Shown here one piece after another: positions 33,037 to 41,557 of a stretch of DNA of 64,000 nt. Source of the stretch: an uncultured Lachnoclostridium sp. (lineage in GTDB: Bacteria; Bacillota; Clostridia; Lachnospirales; Lachnospiraceae); contig CABQJX010000002.1 of NCBI GenBank assembly GCA_902464595.1, positions 12,388 through 76,387 of the forward strand, in the 5' to 3' direction. Within the stretch, counting starts at the first letter, position 1; each line of letters opens with the position of its first letter. The notes beneath the pieces are model-generated. The model searched no databases. It was not told where the DNA came from and saw nothing but the letters and a program-made list of their open reading frames with translations. A program made the translations under genes and the position numbers.

Positions 33037-34659
33037 CTACACCCGAAGACATACCAGGCTGAATATCCTTAGAACCACATATACGTCCATGGCCCCCATG
33101 GCAAACAGGATCCCTCCGTCCCGCCAATCAGTGCGCACGGCCTTGTCATTTTTCAAGGTCAGCAGGAACAATGGGAGAATGGGCAGGAGATACCGTCCCT
33201 GAACGCCCTGGATTACTTTGGAGGTCACAGGCGTCCATGCTAACAGCATAGAGAACATCAATGCTCCCAGGCATACCAGACATAAAAACCAGATCCACAG
33301 CCGTCCCTTCCACCCAATAGGCATCCTCTCTCCTGGCTTTTTGAGAGCCAGGAGCACCAGAGCTGCAGTCAGGGCCAGGATTACCGGATAGGGGGTATTG
33401 AGCACTCCATCCATATTTCCCAGAGCACCGCCGATCATGCCGGAATACAGCTGCTCTCCCTGCCATGCCAGAGTATCGTAGCACATCTTGAGGACCAGTC
33501 CCGGAGAGTGGAGCAGCTGGGAGAAGGTATACCCTGTCTCCTCAGCCCAGGCCACATAGCTCTCGCTTGCCTGTGTGTAAAGAGCCACGGTACTGCGGTT
33601 TACGATAAACATAGCCGCTGCAAAGGCTCCCAGCACAGCTGCCGCTGACAGCCCCCATTTTCCCCAGCCCCCGAATTTCTTTACCGGGATCAGCAGGCAA
33701 AGTCCTGCGATCACCCCATAGACCATCTTGCAGGGCCCCATGACGGCCATCACAGCCGCCAGGGCCGCAACATCGCAGATCCCCACCCGGGAAGCCTCAC
33801 AGGCCAGATCCAGGCAGACAGCTGTAAAATAAGCGCTGAGGGCAATAATCATTACATCATAAGACAGGGAGGAAGCCAGGTGAAGGGTCATAGGCAGTAA
33901 AAATACGCCTGCAGCCACCTCTTTTCCAAAGGGAAGGCGCTTTATAGTCAGCCATGCCATAACGGAAAAGAAGATCAGGTTGCATGTCCTTCCCAAAAAC
34001 AGCAGCCCCAATCCGCCTAAATGAAGGAGCCTTGCAAGGGAGATGCCAAGCGCCTGGGGCACATAGGCAAGGGGTGTGGTGCGCACCGGCATCTGCCAGG
34101 ACATGACCATTTCATTTTCCCCAGTGCTCCCAAACCCCCGGTTATGGATTTCCCGGTAAGTGCTCTCCTCCAGTTTCTGTCCCAAAACCACGGCGGAAGG
34201 GCTATTCTGCCCCTCCTCTGCCCCATACTCCATCACCCCTGAAAGATCTTCAATAAAGGTATCCTGAAGACGGATAAAAACACGTTCATCCTCTGCCCTG
34301 GCCGGTTTTCCCATAAGGTGGCTGGACAGCTGGTAAGCGGTAATAAAATGGCTCACCTCATCAGGCGCTGACAGAGGAGGCAGAACCGCCATGTACATCA
34401 CTCCCAGCCCCATAATCACCGCGGGGATCACCCTCTCAAGCTTTGGGTGTTCTTCCCAGATCAGGAAGATTCCCATGCCAGTCAGCACAGCCAGCCCAAA
34501 AAGGAGGAGAAGGGCATACCATCCATAGAGAAACCGGTCATTGCTTACCTGGATCCCTGCCCTCACATCTCCCAGATGCCAGATCCCCAGAGCCAGAACG
34601 GCCAAAAGGGCAAAGATCCACCCAGCCGGCTTCTGTAATTTTTCTTTTCCTGCTGTCAT
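33037..34659 (-). CDS. DUF2142 family membrane protein
   Basis: The 540-residue protein has about twelve membrane segments and the family motif 'PPLSAPDEVSHFITAYQLS', in which the acidic pair and His lie in the first outer loop as in GT-C glycosyltransferases. DUF2142 genes are common in surface-glycan loci, but the reaction is not established. Its ATG overlaps the TGA of the DUF2304 gene (ATGA), showing coupled translation. GGGGAGG precedes the start. Confidence 0.75.
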   Translation of the reverse strand: MTAGKEKLQKPAGWIFALLAVLALGIWHLGDVRAGIQVSNDRFLYGWYALLLLFGLAVLTGMGIFLIWEEHPKLERVIPAVIMGLGVMYMAVLPPLSAPDEVSHFITAYQLSSHLMGKPARAEDERVFIRLQDTFIEDLSGVMEYGAEEGQNSPSAVVLGQKLEESTYREIHNRGFGSTGENEMVMSWQMPVRTTPLAYVPQALGISLARLLHLGGLGLLFLGRTCNLIFFSVMAWLTIKRLPFGKEVAAGVFLLPMTLHLASSLSYDVMIIALSAYFTAVCLDLACEASRVGICDVAALAAVMAVMGPCKMVYGVIAGLCLLIPVKKFGGWGKWGLSAAAVLGAFAAAMFIVNRSTVALYTQASESYVAWAEETGYTFSQLLHSPGLVLKMCYDTLAWQGEQLYSGMIGGALGNMDGVLNTPYPVILALTAALVLLALKKPGERMPIGWKGRLWIWFLCLVCLGALMFSMLLAWTPVTSKVIQGVQGRYLLPILPLFLLTLKNDKAVRTDWRDGGILFAMGAMDVYVVLRIFSLVCLRV

Positions 34660-35075
34660 AAAGCCTCCCCATTCCCGGATCCCTTTTTAGAAACGGTTTC
34701 CGCTTCCTCCAGAAAGCCCCTGAGGCGCTGCTGCAATTCCTCCCGCTCCTTCTCGTCCAGAGCGATCCGCTGTACCAGCTCCTTCTGACGGCTCTCCATC
34801 TGGGACAGCTGTAAGGTCATTCCAAATACCTTTACCATCAGGAGGAAGATCATGAACAAAAACAGGAAATTGGGGGTGGAGTAGATTCCCAGCAGATGGG
34901 CGCAGGTATCCGCCACAGCCGGAAATACAGAGAATACCACCAGGATCATTGCCATAGCTACCCAGAACAAGGCCGCTTCAATCTGAACCCTGGCCTGTCG
35001 GATACGGCGCATCATAAACACCATTGTAAAAAGGGAAACTGCTACCAGGATCACCCGGAATACCATTGTCATCAT
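34656..35075 (-). CDS. DUF2304 domain protein
   Basis: The 139-residue protein has three membrane segments ('VFRVILVAVSLFTMVFMM', 'AALFWVAMAMILVVFSVF', 'FLFLFMIFLLMVKVF') and a C-terminal coiled coil ('QLSQMESRQKELVQRIALDE'). DUF2304 proteins are often next to DPM1-like GT2 genes, as here. Start: ATG at 35075, eight bases after AGGAG. A TTG at 35081 is too close. Its ATG overlaps the stop of the rhamnosyltransferase gene. The function is unknown and may be to assist a lipid-linked sugar enzyme. Confidence 0.75.
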   Translation of the reverse strand: MMTMVFRVILVAVSLFTMVFMMRRIRQARVQIEAALFWVAMAMILVVFSVFPAVADTCAHLLGIYSTPNFLFLFMIFLLMVKVFGMTLQLSQMESRQKELVQRIALDEKEREELQQRLRGFLEEAETVSKKGSGNGEAL

Positions 35076-36007
35076 AACCAATACTCCTTATTCATGCTGC
35101 AGGCAGCTGTCAGCCCCTTTGGAAGCAGCCGGTAACATTTTCCCAATCGGTAGCCTGCATATTTAAAACCGCTTTTCACAACCAGCCCCGGGATCAGCCA
35201 GGGCTTTTTCTGGGAAACGAGATACCTGGCCGTCTGCTTCACCAGGCGGATCCCCTCCCCCTCAGAGTGGATTCCCCGAAACACTTCCGGGTGGTCAGCC
35301 TGCGATACTGCCAAGTCAAAATTCCGGTGGAACTGAGCTCTGCATCCGTAGTTGTGGGAATGGATCACCCTGGCATCAGCTGCATAGGCGATGGCATAAT
35401 CGTCCTGAAGGACCGCCCTGCCTGCAAAGATCATATCCTCGTTGAAGATGGTTTTGTGGATAAAGCCACCCTGGAACCAGAATTTTTCCCGGTCATAGGC
35501 GCAGCACACATTGGATGCAAAAAAGGTCTTGATCCCCAGCTCTTTCAAATCTGCCTTTGTCTTAATACGGCTCTCACCGGGATAGTTGAAGGATCTGGTA
35601 TACCGCTCCGCCAGGCCGCAGTCCTTGTCAGGAAGCTGTCTAGCGTAGGCCATGATCACCGATTCTCCCTCCGGCCCTCTCTGGTCAAAGGCCTTTACCA
35701 GATTTTCAATGAGATGCTCGTCCGCCGGAACTGCGTCGTCTGTCATAAACACCATAATATCCGCCCTGCTGTAACGCGCGCCCCGGTTTCTGGTCTCCCC
35801 ATGGTCAAATTCTGCCTTATCGAGATGGTGGACCTCCAGATTTTCAATCCCCTCAAACCCCTTGTCATTCCAGTAGGAACGCTCCGTGTTCATCACAATG
35901 ATCCGGTTAACCTTCACGGTCTGGACTGCCAGCATCTTTAACAGCCTGGAAAATTTCTTTCCAGGCTTATAGGTCGGTATGATCACATCAACCTTGACTT
36001 TTTCCAT
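35072..36007 (-). CDS. Glycosyltransferase family 2, rhamnosyltransferase-like
   Basis: The 311-residue GT2 protein has 'VDVIIPTYKPGKKFSRLL', 'FMTDDAVPADEHLIE' with the acidic metal site, 'YTRSFNYPGES', 'FASNVCCAYDREKFW' and 'FNEDMIFAGRAV'. This arrangement is close to the RfbN-type rhamnosyltransferases. It would transfer L-rhamnose from dTDP-rhamnose, in line with the rml genes. Start: ATG at 36007 (GTG codons at 36010 and 36013 are alternatives). It overlaps the flippase gene end by about 20 bases. Confidence 0.78.
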   Translation of the reverse strand: MEKVKVDVIIPTYKPGKKFSRLLKMLAVQTVKVNRIIVMNTERSYWNDKGFEGIENLEVHHLDKAEFDHGETRNRGARYSRADIMVFMTDDAVPADEHLIENLVKAFDQRGPEGESVIMAYARQLPDKDCGLAERYTRSFNYPGESRIKTKADLKELGIKTFFASNVCCAYDREKFWFQGGFIHKTIFNEDMIFAGRAVLQDDYAIAYAADARVIHSHNYGCRAQFHRNFDLAVSQADHPEVFRGIHSEGEGIRLVKQTARYLVSQKKPWLIPGLVVKSGFKYAGYRLGKCYRLLPKGLTAACSMNKEYWL

Positions 36008-37322
36008 CACCACTATTCTCCTTTTCGTTCTCCCTTACTTCCCTGCTGTAAGCCCCCCTAAGGCACACGCTAAACCCGGCGGTAAGTCCTGCCATGAGCA
36101 AAAGATAGCAAAAAGCCGCCCCATGGATCCCGAAGTGGGATACCAAAAAAACGGACAGGGGCGCCGCCACAAACGCGGCTCCCAGATACACCAAAAAAAT
36201 CACCTTCTGCCTGCGCATGATCACCAAGGCATAATAGACAAGGTTCGCCATGGCGTAAAAGCCTCCTCCGGCCACAATGATAACAAAAGCCCCGTAATAG
36301 CCTGTCAGGCTTCCGCCGTATCCTGCCCCCAAAACCCTCTCCATCACCGACAGCGCCCATTTTCCCAGGACCGCCGCCCCAAAAACTGCCGAAACCGTAA
36401 GCCCCAGGATCACCCTCCCAATGGTTTTCAGCTCCCTCAGAAAAGAAGGGTATTCCTTTTGGCTCCACAGAGCGGTCAGCTTTGTGAGGAACGGGCGGAT
36501 CACAAAATTTGCTATCAGATAGATTACGGAAGTGGGCATAAAGATCAGATTAAAATACCCGGAGGACGCATCGTCCATTCTCCCATCAATGGCGTATTTG
36601 GCCGCTGAAAATACATAAAAGTCCAAAAATACAGATAAAAACAGCACAGCTGTCTTACGAAAAATATCACCGGTACTGCCCTCTCTCCGTTTCCAGTCCA
36701 CACCGGGAAGGGCGCGGATCACATCCAGGTTAAACAGGGCCACCCCTGCTGCCTGGGCAGCCACAGCCGCTGCGCAGGAAAACAAAAGATTCCCAAAGGC
36801 TGCCAGGGTAATGAGAAATACGCTGACGGACAGGATTGTGCGGAAAAAATTAGATTTTCCTGTAAGATACAAGCTCCCCTGTCTCTGAAATTCCGATTCA
36901 TACACATCTGCATACCCGTCGATGACCTTGTATACAATAAGCAAAAGTAATATAGTGGACTTAGAGGCGCTGTAGCGCCCCAGGCCGTGCATCAGGGTCA
37001 GAAACACCGCTCCGGCGGCCAGGGCTGTTATGCAGGTGATATTTCTATGCTCCCTGTAATCGGCAAAGGAGTACTCTCCTGCGCCGTCTGTGATCTGGAA
37101 GGGCCGAAGGCCGAAATAGGCCACAATAAACAGCTGCTGCCCCAGAGTGGAATAGCCGAAGGAAAAAATCCCTCCCTTCTCCTCTCCTGCCATCCGTATG
37201 ACTAAGAAGGACAGCACCATACTGGCAAAAGCATAGGCAAAGCTTCCGGCAATATTCCAGATCACATTTTTCCGCCCCACATCCGGGCCCTCATAGAGCA
37301 ATCGTCTTGTCAAATTCTTCAT
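35988..37322 (-). CDS. Polysaccharide flippase-like membrane protein (MOP type)
   Basis: The 444-residue protein has about twelve membrane segments evenly spaced, with 'VIWNIAGSFAYAFASMVLSF' at the start as in Wzx-like members. 'QTVSI'-type linkers seen in the second flippase (45247) are absent, so similarity between the two is low. It may flip lipid-linked oligosaccharides. Its neighbours are GT2 genes on both sides. The MOP assignment rests on size, topology and context. Confidence 0.65.
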   Translation of the reverse strand: MKNLTRRLLYEGPDVGRKNVIWNIAGSFAYAFASMVLSFLVIRMAGEEKGGIFSFGYSTLGQQLFIVAYFGLRPFQITDGAGEYSFADYREHRNITCITALAAGAVFLTLMHGLGRYSASKSTILLLLIVYKVIDGYADVYESEFQRQGSLYLTGKSNFFRTILSVSVFLITLAAFGNLLFSCAAAVAAQAAGVALFNLDVIRALPGVDWKRREGSTGDIFRKTAVLFLSVFLDFYVFSAAKYAIDGRMDDASSGYFNLIFMPTSVIYLIANFVIRPFLTKLTALWSQKEYPSFLRELKTIGRVILGLTVSAVFGAAVLGKWALSVMERVLGAGYGGSLTGYYGAFVIIVAGGGFYAMANLVYYALVIMRRQKVIFLVYLGAAFVAAPLSVFLVSHFGIHGAAFCYLLLMAGLTAGFSVCLRGAYSREVRENEKENSGDGKSQG

Positions 37323-37337
37323 ATACTCCGATCCCCT

Positions 37338-38027
37338 CTACTGACGCTTTCTAAAATTCTGTATCATCAGGATGGAGATTAGCATGCGGGTCATATAATG
37401 CATGGCTGTAAGGGGTTTCAAATAGCTCTCTCCCGCTGTCCGCTGGTCGATCGTCACCTGGATCTCCGCCACCTTCGCCCCCTGCTTGATGAGGAAGGAC
37501 ACGGTATCCGGCTCCGGCCCATAATTTAAATTCAGGGCAAATTCCTCGATCATATGGCGGCTGAACATGCGCATGCCGGAGGTGGGATCCTTAATGGACA
37601 CCCCTGTGGTCAGGCGGATAGCGGCCCCGATCATACGGCTTCCCATCATACGGGCTGACCACTCCTTTTTCTCCGATACAAACCGGGAGCCAATGACAAT
37701 GTCATAGCCCTCCTCCATCTTTTGGCGCATAGCCTCAATATATTCCGGCCTGTGCTGTCCGTCCCCGTCAAACTGCACTGCATAGCGGTATCCCTTCTTC
37801 CAGGCATATTTCATACCTGCCTGAAAGCATCCTGCCAATCCCAGGTTTACCGGCAGATCCAGCAGATTATACCCCCGTTCCCGGCAGATCTGGGCTGTAT
37901 GATCCCTGGAACCGTCGTTGACCACCACGTAATCCAGCTGCGGGAAATTGCGGATGAGATTTTCCACCACCCGGCCAATATTTTTTTCTTCATTGTAAGC
38001 TGGTATGACCAGCAGAACCTTGTCCAT
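37338..38027 (-). CDS. DPM1-like glycosyltransferase family 2
   Basis: The 229-residue protein is soluble and has 'LLVIPAYNEEKNIGRVVENL', 'VVNDGSRDHTAQI', 'QFDGDGQHRPEYI' and 'SRFVSEKK', typical of dolichol/polyprenyl-phosphate mannosyltransferase-like enzymes. It lacks the C-terminal membrane helices of GtrB. Start: ATG at 38027 behind AGGAGAG. A DUF2304 gene lies two genes downstream. The likely product is a polyprenyl-phosphate hexose. Confidence 0.8.
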   Translation of the reverse strand: MDKVLLVIPAYNEEKNIGRVVENLIRNFPQLDYVVVNDGSRDHTAQICRERGYNLLDLPVNLGLAGCFQAGMKYAWKKGYRYAVQFDGDGQHRPEYIEAMRQKMEEGYDIVIGSRFVSEKKEWSARMMGSRMIGAAIRLTTGVSIKDPTSGMRMFSRHMIEEFALNLNYGPEPDTVSFLIKQGAKVAEIQVTIDQRTAGESYLKPLTAMHYMTRMLISILMIQNFRKRQ

Positions 38028-38092
38028 GCTTCTCTCCTGGTTTTTCTGATTTTTCACCTGTATGTTCCAAATTCTCTCAGGCTTATCCCGGC

Positions 38093-39334
38093 TTATATTC
38101 CATCTCCTGCCCGGAGTTCCCCCTGGTTTTTCCCTTTGTTTTCTCCCTGGTTTTCTCCCCGGCCTTCTCCCTGGTTTTCTCCCCGGCCTTCTCCCTGGTT
38201 TTCTCCCATTCCTGGCTGCATTTCCCGGATCAGGGCGCAGATCCGATCCACATCCTCCAGCGCCAGATCCGCATAGCAGGGAAGAGTCAGCACCCGGTCA
38301 GCGATGCAGGCGGCTACCGGCGTATCCTTGGAGGAAAAACGGCCCTGATAGCACTGGAAATCATTGATCAGGGGATAAAAATACTTTCTCGGATAAATAT
38401 GATGGGAAGCCAAATGGTCATAAACCTGGTCTCTGGTAGCCCCAAATCCATTAAACACAACCGGGAAATAGGCATAATTGGGGGTAAGCCCCTGGCGGTA
38501 GGAGGGAAGCTTGAGACCCCGAAGCCCTCCTAATCCTTCCTGGTATCGTTTGGCTACCTTCTCTCTCTTGGCGATCTCTTCATCCAGATGATGGAGATTG
38601 CACAGGCCCATAGCAGCCTGAAACTCGTTCATTTTAGCGTTTCCGCCTACCCATACCACATGTTCCTGGTCTACGATGCCAAAATTCTTCAGGCAGTTCA
38701 GCCGATGCTCCATCCAATCCTCCCGGAATGTCACAGCGCCGCCCTCAATGGAATTAAATACCTTTGTGGCATGGAAGCTGAAAATGCTGGCGTCCCCAAA
38801 CTCCGCCACACTCTTTCCCTTATAACGCTCCCCAAAGGTATGGGCCGCGTCGTAGATCACCTTCAGCCCATGCTTTTGTGCAATCTCCTGGATCCGCTCC
38901 ACGTTGCACATGTTTCCATATACATGAACCGGGATAATCGCTGACGTTTTGTCCGTGATCAGCTCCTCGATCTTGTCCACATCTATGGTATAATCTTCTG
39001 GATCAATATCGCAGAATACAGGCGTCAGGTTATTGCGCACGATCGCGTGAGTGGTAGAGGCAAAGCTGAAAGGGGTGGTGATCACCTCCCCCGTCAGCTC
39101 TAATGCCTGGATCGCCATTTCCAGGGCCATATGCCCGTTGACAAAGAGCACCATGTTCTGAATATCCATGTACTCCTTGAGCTCCCGTTCCAGCCTTTTA
39201 TGGAAATCTCCCATGTTGGTCAGCCAGGCGCTGTCCCAGATGGGCCGTATCATTTCAATGTATTCTTCATAGGGAGGAAGGGAGGCCCTTGTCACCAGTA
39301 TCTCCTTCTCCTTTTCTTCCTGTTCCCTCATCAT
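38093..39334 (-). CDS. DegT/DnrJ/EryC1/StrS aminotransferase with repeat-encoded tail
   Basis: The 413-residue PLP enzyme has 'SFASTTHAIVRN', 'VIYDAAHTFGERY' and the lysine motif 'FHATKVFNSIEGGAV' near residue 190, so it is a true aminotransferase, unlike RfbH. It probably aminates a dTDP-4-keto-6-deoxysugar made from the RmlB product, and the N-terminal sequence recalls VioA-type enzymes. The last 40 residues are 'GENQGEGR' repeats encoded by 24-base repeats. GGAAG precedes the ATG. Confidence 0.82.
   Translation of the reverse strand: MMREQEEKEKEILVTRASLPPYEEYIEMIRPIWDSAWLTNMGDFHKRLERELKEYMDIQNMVLFVNGHMALEMAIQALELTGEVITTPFSFASTTHAIVRNNLTPVFCDIDPEDYTIDVDKIEELITDKTSAIIPVHVYGNMCNVERIQEIAQKHGLKVIYDAAHTFGERYKGKSVAEFGDASIFSFHATKVFNSIEGGAVTFREDWMEHRLNCLKNFGIVDQEHVVWVGGNAKMNEFQAAMGLCNLHHLDEEIAKREKVAKRYQEGLGGLRGLKLPSYRQGLTPNYAYFPVVFNGFGATRDQVYDHLASHHIYPRKYFYPLINDFQCYQGRFSSKDTPVAACIADRVLTLPCYADLALEDVDRICALIREMQPGMGENQGEGRGENQGEGRGENQGENKGKNQGELRAGDGI
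38141..38212. repeat. 24-bp tandem repeat, three copies, in the 3' end of the aminotransferase gene
   Basis: TTCTCCCTGG units begin at 38141, 38165 and 38189. Each 24-base unit is itself built from two related 12-base halves (CCCTGGTTTTCT-like and CCCCGGCCTTCT-like). Partial copies extend on both sides. The unit is eight codons, so slippage alters only the tail length. Confidence 0.8.
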
Positions 39335-39374
39335 CTTTCTTCTTCCTTTCCTGCTCCCAGCCTTTTATCCCTTC

Positions 39375-40271
39375 CTACCACCGCATACGGCAGACCTGGG
39401 TCAAAAACCGTACCTCTGCCAGGACGAAAGCCAGCCAGGCCCTGGCGGCGGCCAGCTTCACCGGGCCTGCCCCCAGATATGTTTTATAATAATAAAGCTT
39501 GCTCTCATGGAGCAGCTGCTGTTTATCCCCGATCCTTCGGATGCTCTTGTCCACGCTGACCGAGTGGGCATGGATATAGGACTGATCCGTGACCAATACG
39601 GTTTTCAACCCCTTTTTGGCCAGCTTCTGCCCCAGCACCTTTTCTTCATAATACAAAAAGATGTCTTTGTCAAATAATTCCTTTTGCTCCGGCTCTGAAA
39701 ACATAGAAAGCTTCACCATAAAAAAGGATCCCGGCACAGCCCCTACCAGACGGCAGTCTCTGTCTCCTCCCTGTGCCAGCCCGTAAGGAGGCACGTTCAG
39801 GATGGAGCGGAAAAGCCTTCTCGTCACAAGGCCGGTGTCCAGAAGATCCTTCCACAGGGGAAGAAGGGTCCAGTAGGAGAACAGCTCTCCCCCCTCCGGC
39901 GATCTCACCCTGGCTGAAGCCACAGCTGCCCGGTGTGTATGATCCAGGGCAGACCTCACCCGCAAGATACATTCCTCCGTCACATGAATATCCGGATTGG
40001 CCACCAGTACATAATCCGCTCCCAAATGGGAAAGGGCATAATCGATGCCCGCCTGATTTCCGGAACCGTATCCCCCATTTTCGGGACAGCGCAGAAGATG
40101 GAATTTTTCATTTTCCTCCAACGGCTTCAAATGCTCCCAGGAATCATCGGTGGAATGGTTATCTACCACCACAATACTGTCAAGACAGCCAAATCCCTTT
40201 ACCTCATCTGCCAACGACAGAGCGGTGGGCCAGTCATTGTAGTTGAGAATGATCATACACAGTTTACTCAT
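39375..40271 (-). CDS. Glycosyltransferase family 2
   Basis: The 298-residue GT2 protein has 'MIILNYNDWPTALSLADEV', 'VVVDNHSTDDSWEHL', 'ENGGYGSGNQAGIDYA', 'VANPDIHVTEE' and 'LYYEEKVLGQKLAKKG', typical of rhamnosyltransferase-type GT2. GGAGG precedes the ATG, which overlaps the GT8 stop by eight bases. Acceptor and sugar are unknown. Confidence 0.8.
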   Translation of the reverse strand: MSKLCMIILNYNDWPTALSLADEVKGFGCLDSIVVVDNHSTDDSWEHLKPLEENEKFHLLRCPENGGYGSGNQAGIDYALSHLGADYVLVANPDIHVTEECILRVRSALDHTHRAAVASARVRSPEGGELFSYWTLLPLWKDLLDTGLVTRRLFRSILNVPPYGLAQGGDRDCRLVGAVPGSFFMVKLSMFSEPEQKELFDKDIFLYYEEKVLGQKLAKKGLKTVLVTDQSYIHAHSVSVDKSIRRIGDKQQLLHESKLYYYKTYLGAGPVKLAAARAWLAFVLAEVRFLTQVCRMRW

Positions 40272-41382
40272 GTTGATCCGCGCCTCCCACAGTCTTTTTA
40301 CAGCCCTCTGCCCTTCTGCCTCCTGCGCCGCCCTGCCCGCAGGTTTTCCTGTGGCCTTTCCGGCTGTCCTTCCTGTTTCCTTTCCCCCGATCCTTCCTGC
40401 TGTCTATGACCTTCATCCCCAGGCGTCGGCTGACCCAGAGCCGGATAGGAGGGCAGAGAAAGCTTACATGGTTAAACACCCACCAAAGCTGCATATAACC
40501 CTCTTTTCCCCTCTGCTTCTCCATTCCCTTCCAGGGCGTCCGGCCCAGGTAATATTCATAAAGCCGCCGGAAATGGTTGTGATTTCCAGCGATCCACGGC
40601 CGCTCGTCCCCAAGATAATGGATCACCACAGGTGCGCGGCCAGCCAGCCTGTATGCCTCCCTCCCGATCCTTCCATAAGCCGGGCACAGAGACACCAGGG
40701 TATCATAGTGGAAATACCGGTAATTGGTAAAATAATTGTACCGGGGAGGCAGGGGAAAGATCCTGCCCTGTAAAGCCCCGTTGATGGTATCCTGGTCACA
40801 TGCAAACAATCGCCCCTCATGTTTTCCATAAAATTCCAAAAGCTGTTCCAAAACATGTTCCCGGCGCCAGCCCTCCAGATCCATTAAAAGGACGCCGGAA
40901 TTATAGTAGGGATCCTCTTTTCCCAGCCCAATGGATTCCTTCATCTCCCGATACACGGTAGGCTCCATCACCATCCCCACCAGGCAGCTTCCCATATCGG
41001 TTCCATACACCGGAAGGATGCTTCCATTAATGATGGTGTCACAGTCCAGATACAGCGCCCGTTTTACATACTCCGGCAGAACTTTGGGGGCAAACAGCCG
41101 TCCCATGGCGCTTATATCAAATCCACGGGTATCGATGTCGTAATCGAACCGCTGGCGCAGATCCCCTAACTCTACCGCAAACAGACGGCGGCCAAAGGAG
41201 GAGGCCATCTCTTTCAGCCGCTCCTTAAATTCCCGGCACATTCCCACTGACAGGACGTAAATATCCAGGGACGGGATCCCCTTGCTGTGATCTAAAAGGG
41301 AGGCCAGAGAGGCCGCCAGATGGCAGGCGTAGCCGTCATTGGAAGCATAAATGATATTGACAGTTTCTGTATTTCCATCCAT
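40264..41382 (-). CDS. Glycosyltransferase family 8 with basic C-terminal tail
   Basis: The 372-residue protein has the GT8 plan: 'VNIIYASNDGYACHLAASL', D-x-D in 'RALYLDCDTIIN', 'YYNSGVLLMDLEGWR' and 'VIHYLGDERPW'. GT8 enzymes use UDP-glucose or UDP-galactose with retention. Start: ATG at 41382 after AGGTG. A start at 41424 would leave almost no leader after the predicted promoter. The last 45 residues are basic and repetitive ('RKDSRKGHRK'). It heads the second glycan run. Confidence 0.82.
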   Translation of the reverse strand: MDGNTETVNIIYASNDGYACHLAASLASLLDHSKGIPSLDIYVLSVGMCREFKERLKEMASSFGRRLFAVELGDLRQRFDYDIDTRGFDISAMGRLFAPKVLPEYVKRALYLDCDTIINGSILPVYGTDMGSCLVGMVMEPTVYREMKESIGLGKEDPYYNSGVLLMDLEGWRREHVLEQLLEFYGKHEGRLFACDQDTINGALQGRIFPLPPRYNYFTNYRYFHYDTLVSLCPAYGRIGREAYRLAGRAPVVIHYLGDERPWIAGNHNHFRRLYEYYLGRTPWKGMEKQRGKEGYMQLWWVFNHVSFLCPPIRLWVSRRLGMKVIDSRKDRGKGNRKDSRKGHRKTCGQGGAGGRRAEGCKKTVGGADQHE

Positions 41383-41437
41383 ATTATGACACCTATTTCT
41401 TACATTATTTGTTCTTTCCAGCATCTTTTTGCTTACA

Positions 41438-41466
41438 ATTTTACCCTATCCCATGTAAAAAGTAAA
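41438..41466 (-). promoter_or_regulatory. Promoter of the second glycan run (GT8 first)
   Basis: On the minus strand TTTACT (41461-41466) and TAAAAT (41438-41443) are separated by 17 bases. The start point near 41431 fits the ATG at 41382. Confidence 0.6.
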
Positions 41467-41507
41467 TCGCATCTGGCATTTTCATTTCAAATATGGTAGA
41501 TTAAGGA

Positions 41508-41535
41508 TTGTATGGCAATCTATATTATCTATATT
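41508..41535 (+). promoter_or_regulatory. Promoter of the L,D-transpeptidase gene
   Basis: TTGTAT (41508-41513) and TATATT (41530-41535) have a 16-base spacer. The leader would be about 17 bases and contains AGGAGG before the ATG. Confidence 0.5.
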
Positions 41536-41557
41536 AAATTTCAGGAGGACGTTACCA

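Noticed and set aside
32600..33202. A 200-codon plus-strand frame containing Ser-Gly-His-Leu repeats
   Set aside because: It overlaps rmlC and the DUF2142 gene on the other strand and is generated by the 12-bp repeats. There is no ribosome site or conserved domain.
16765..38212. CRISPR-like appearance of the 24-bp direct repeats
   Set aside because: The repeats are directly adjacent with no spacers, differ between sites, and lie inside coding tails. No cas genes are present.
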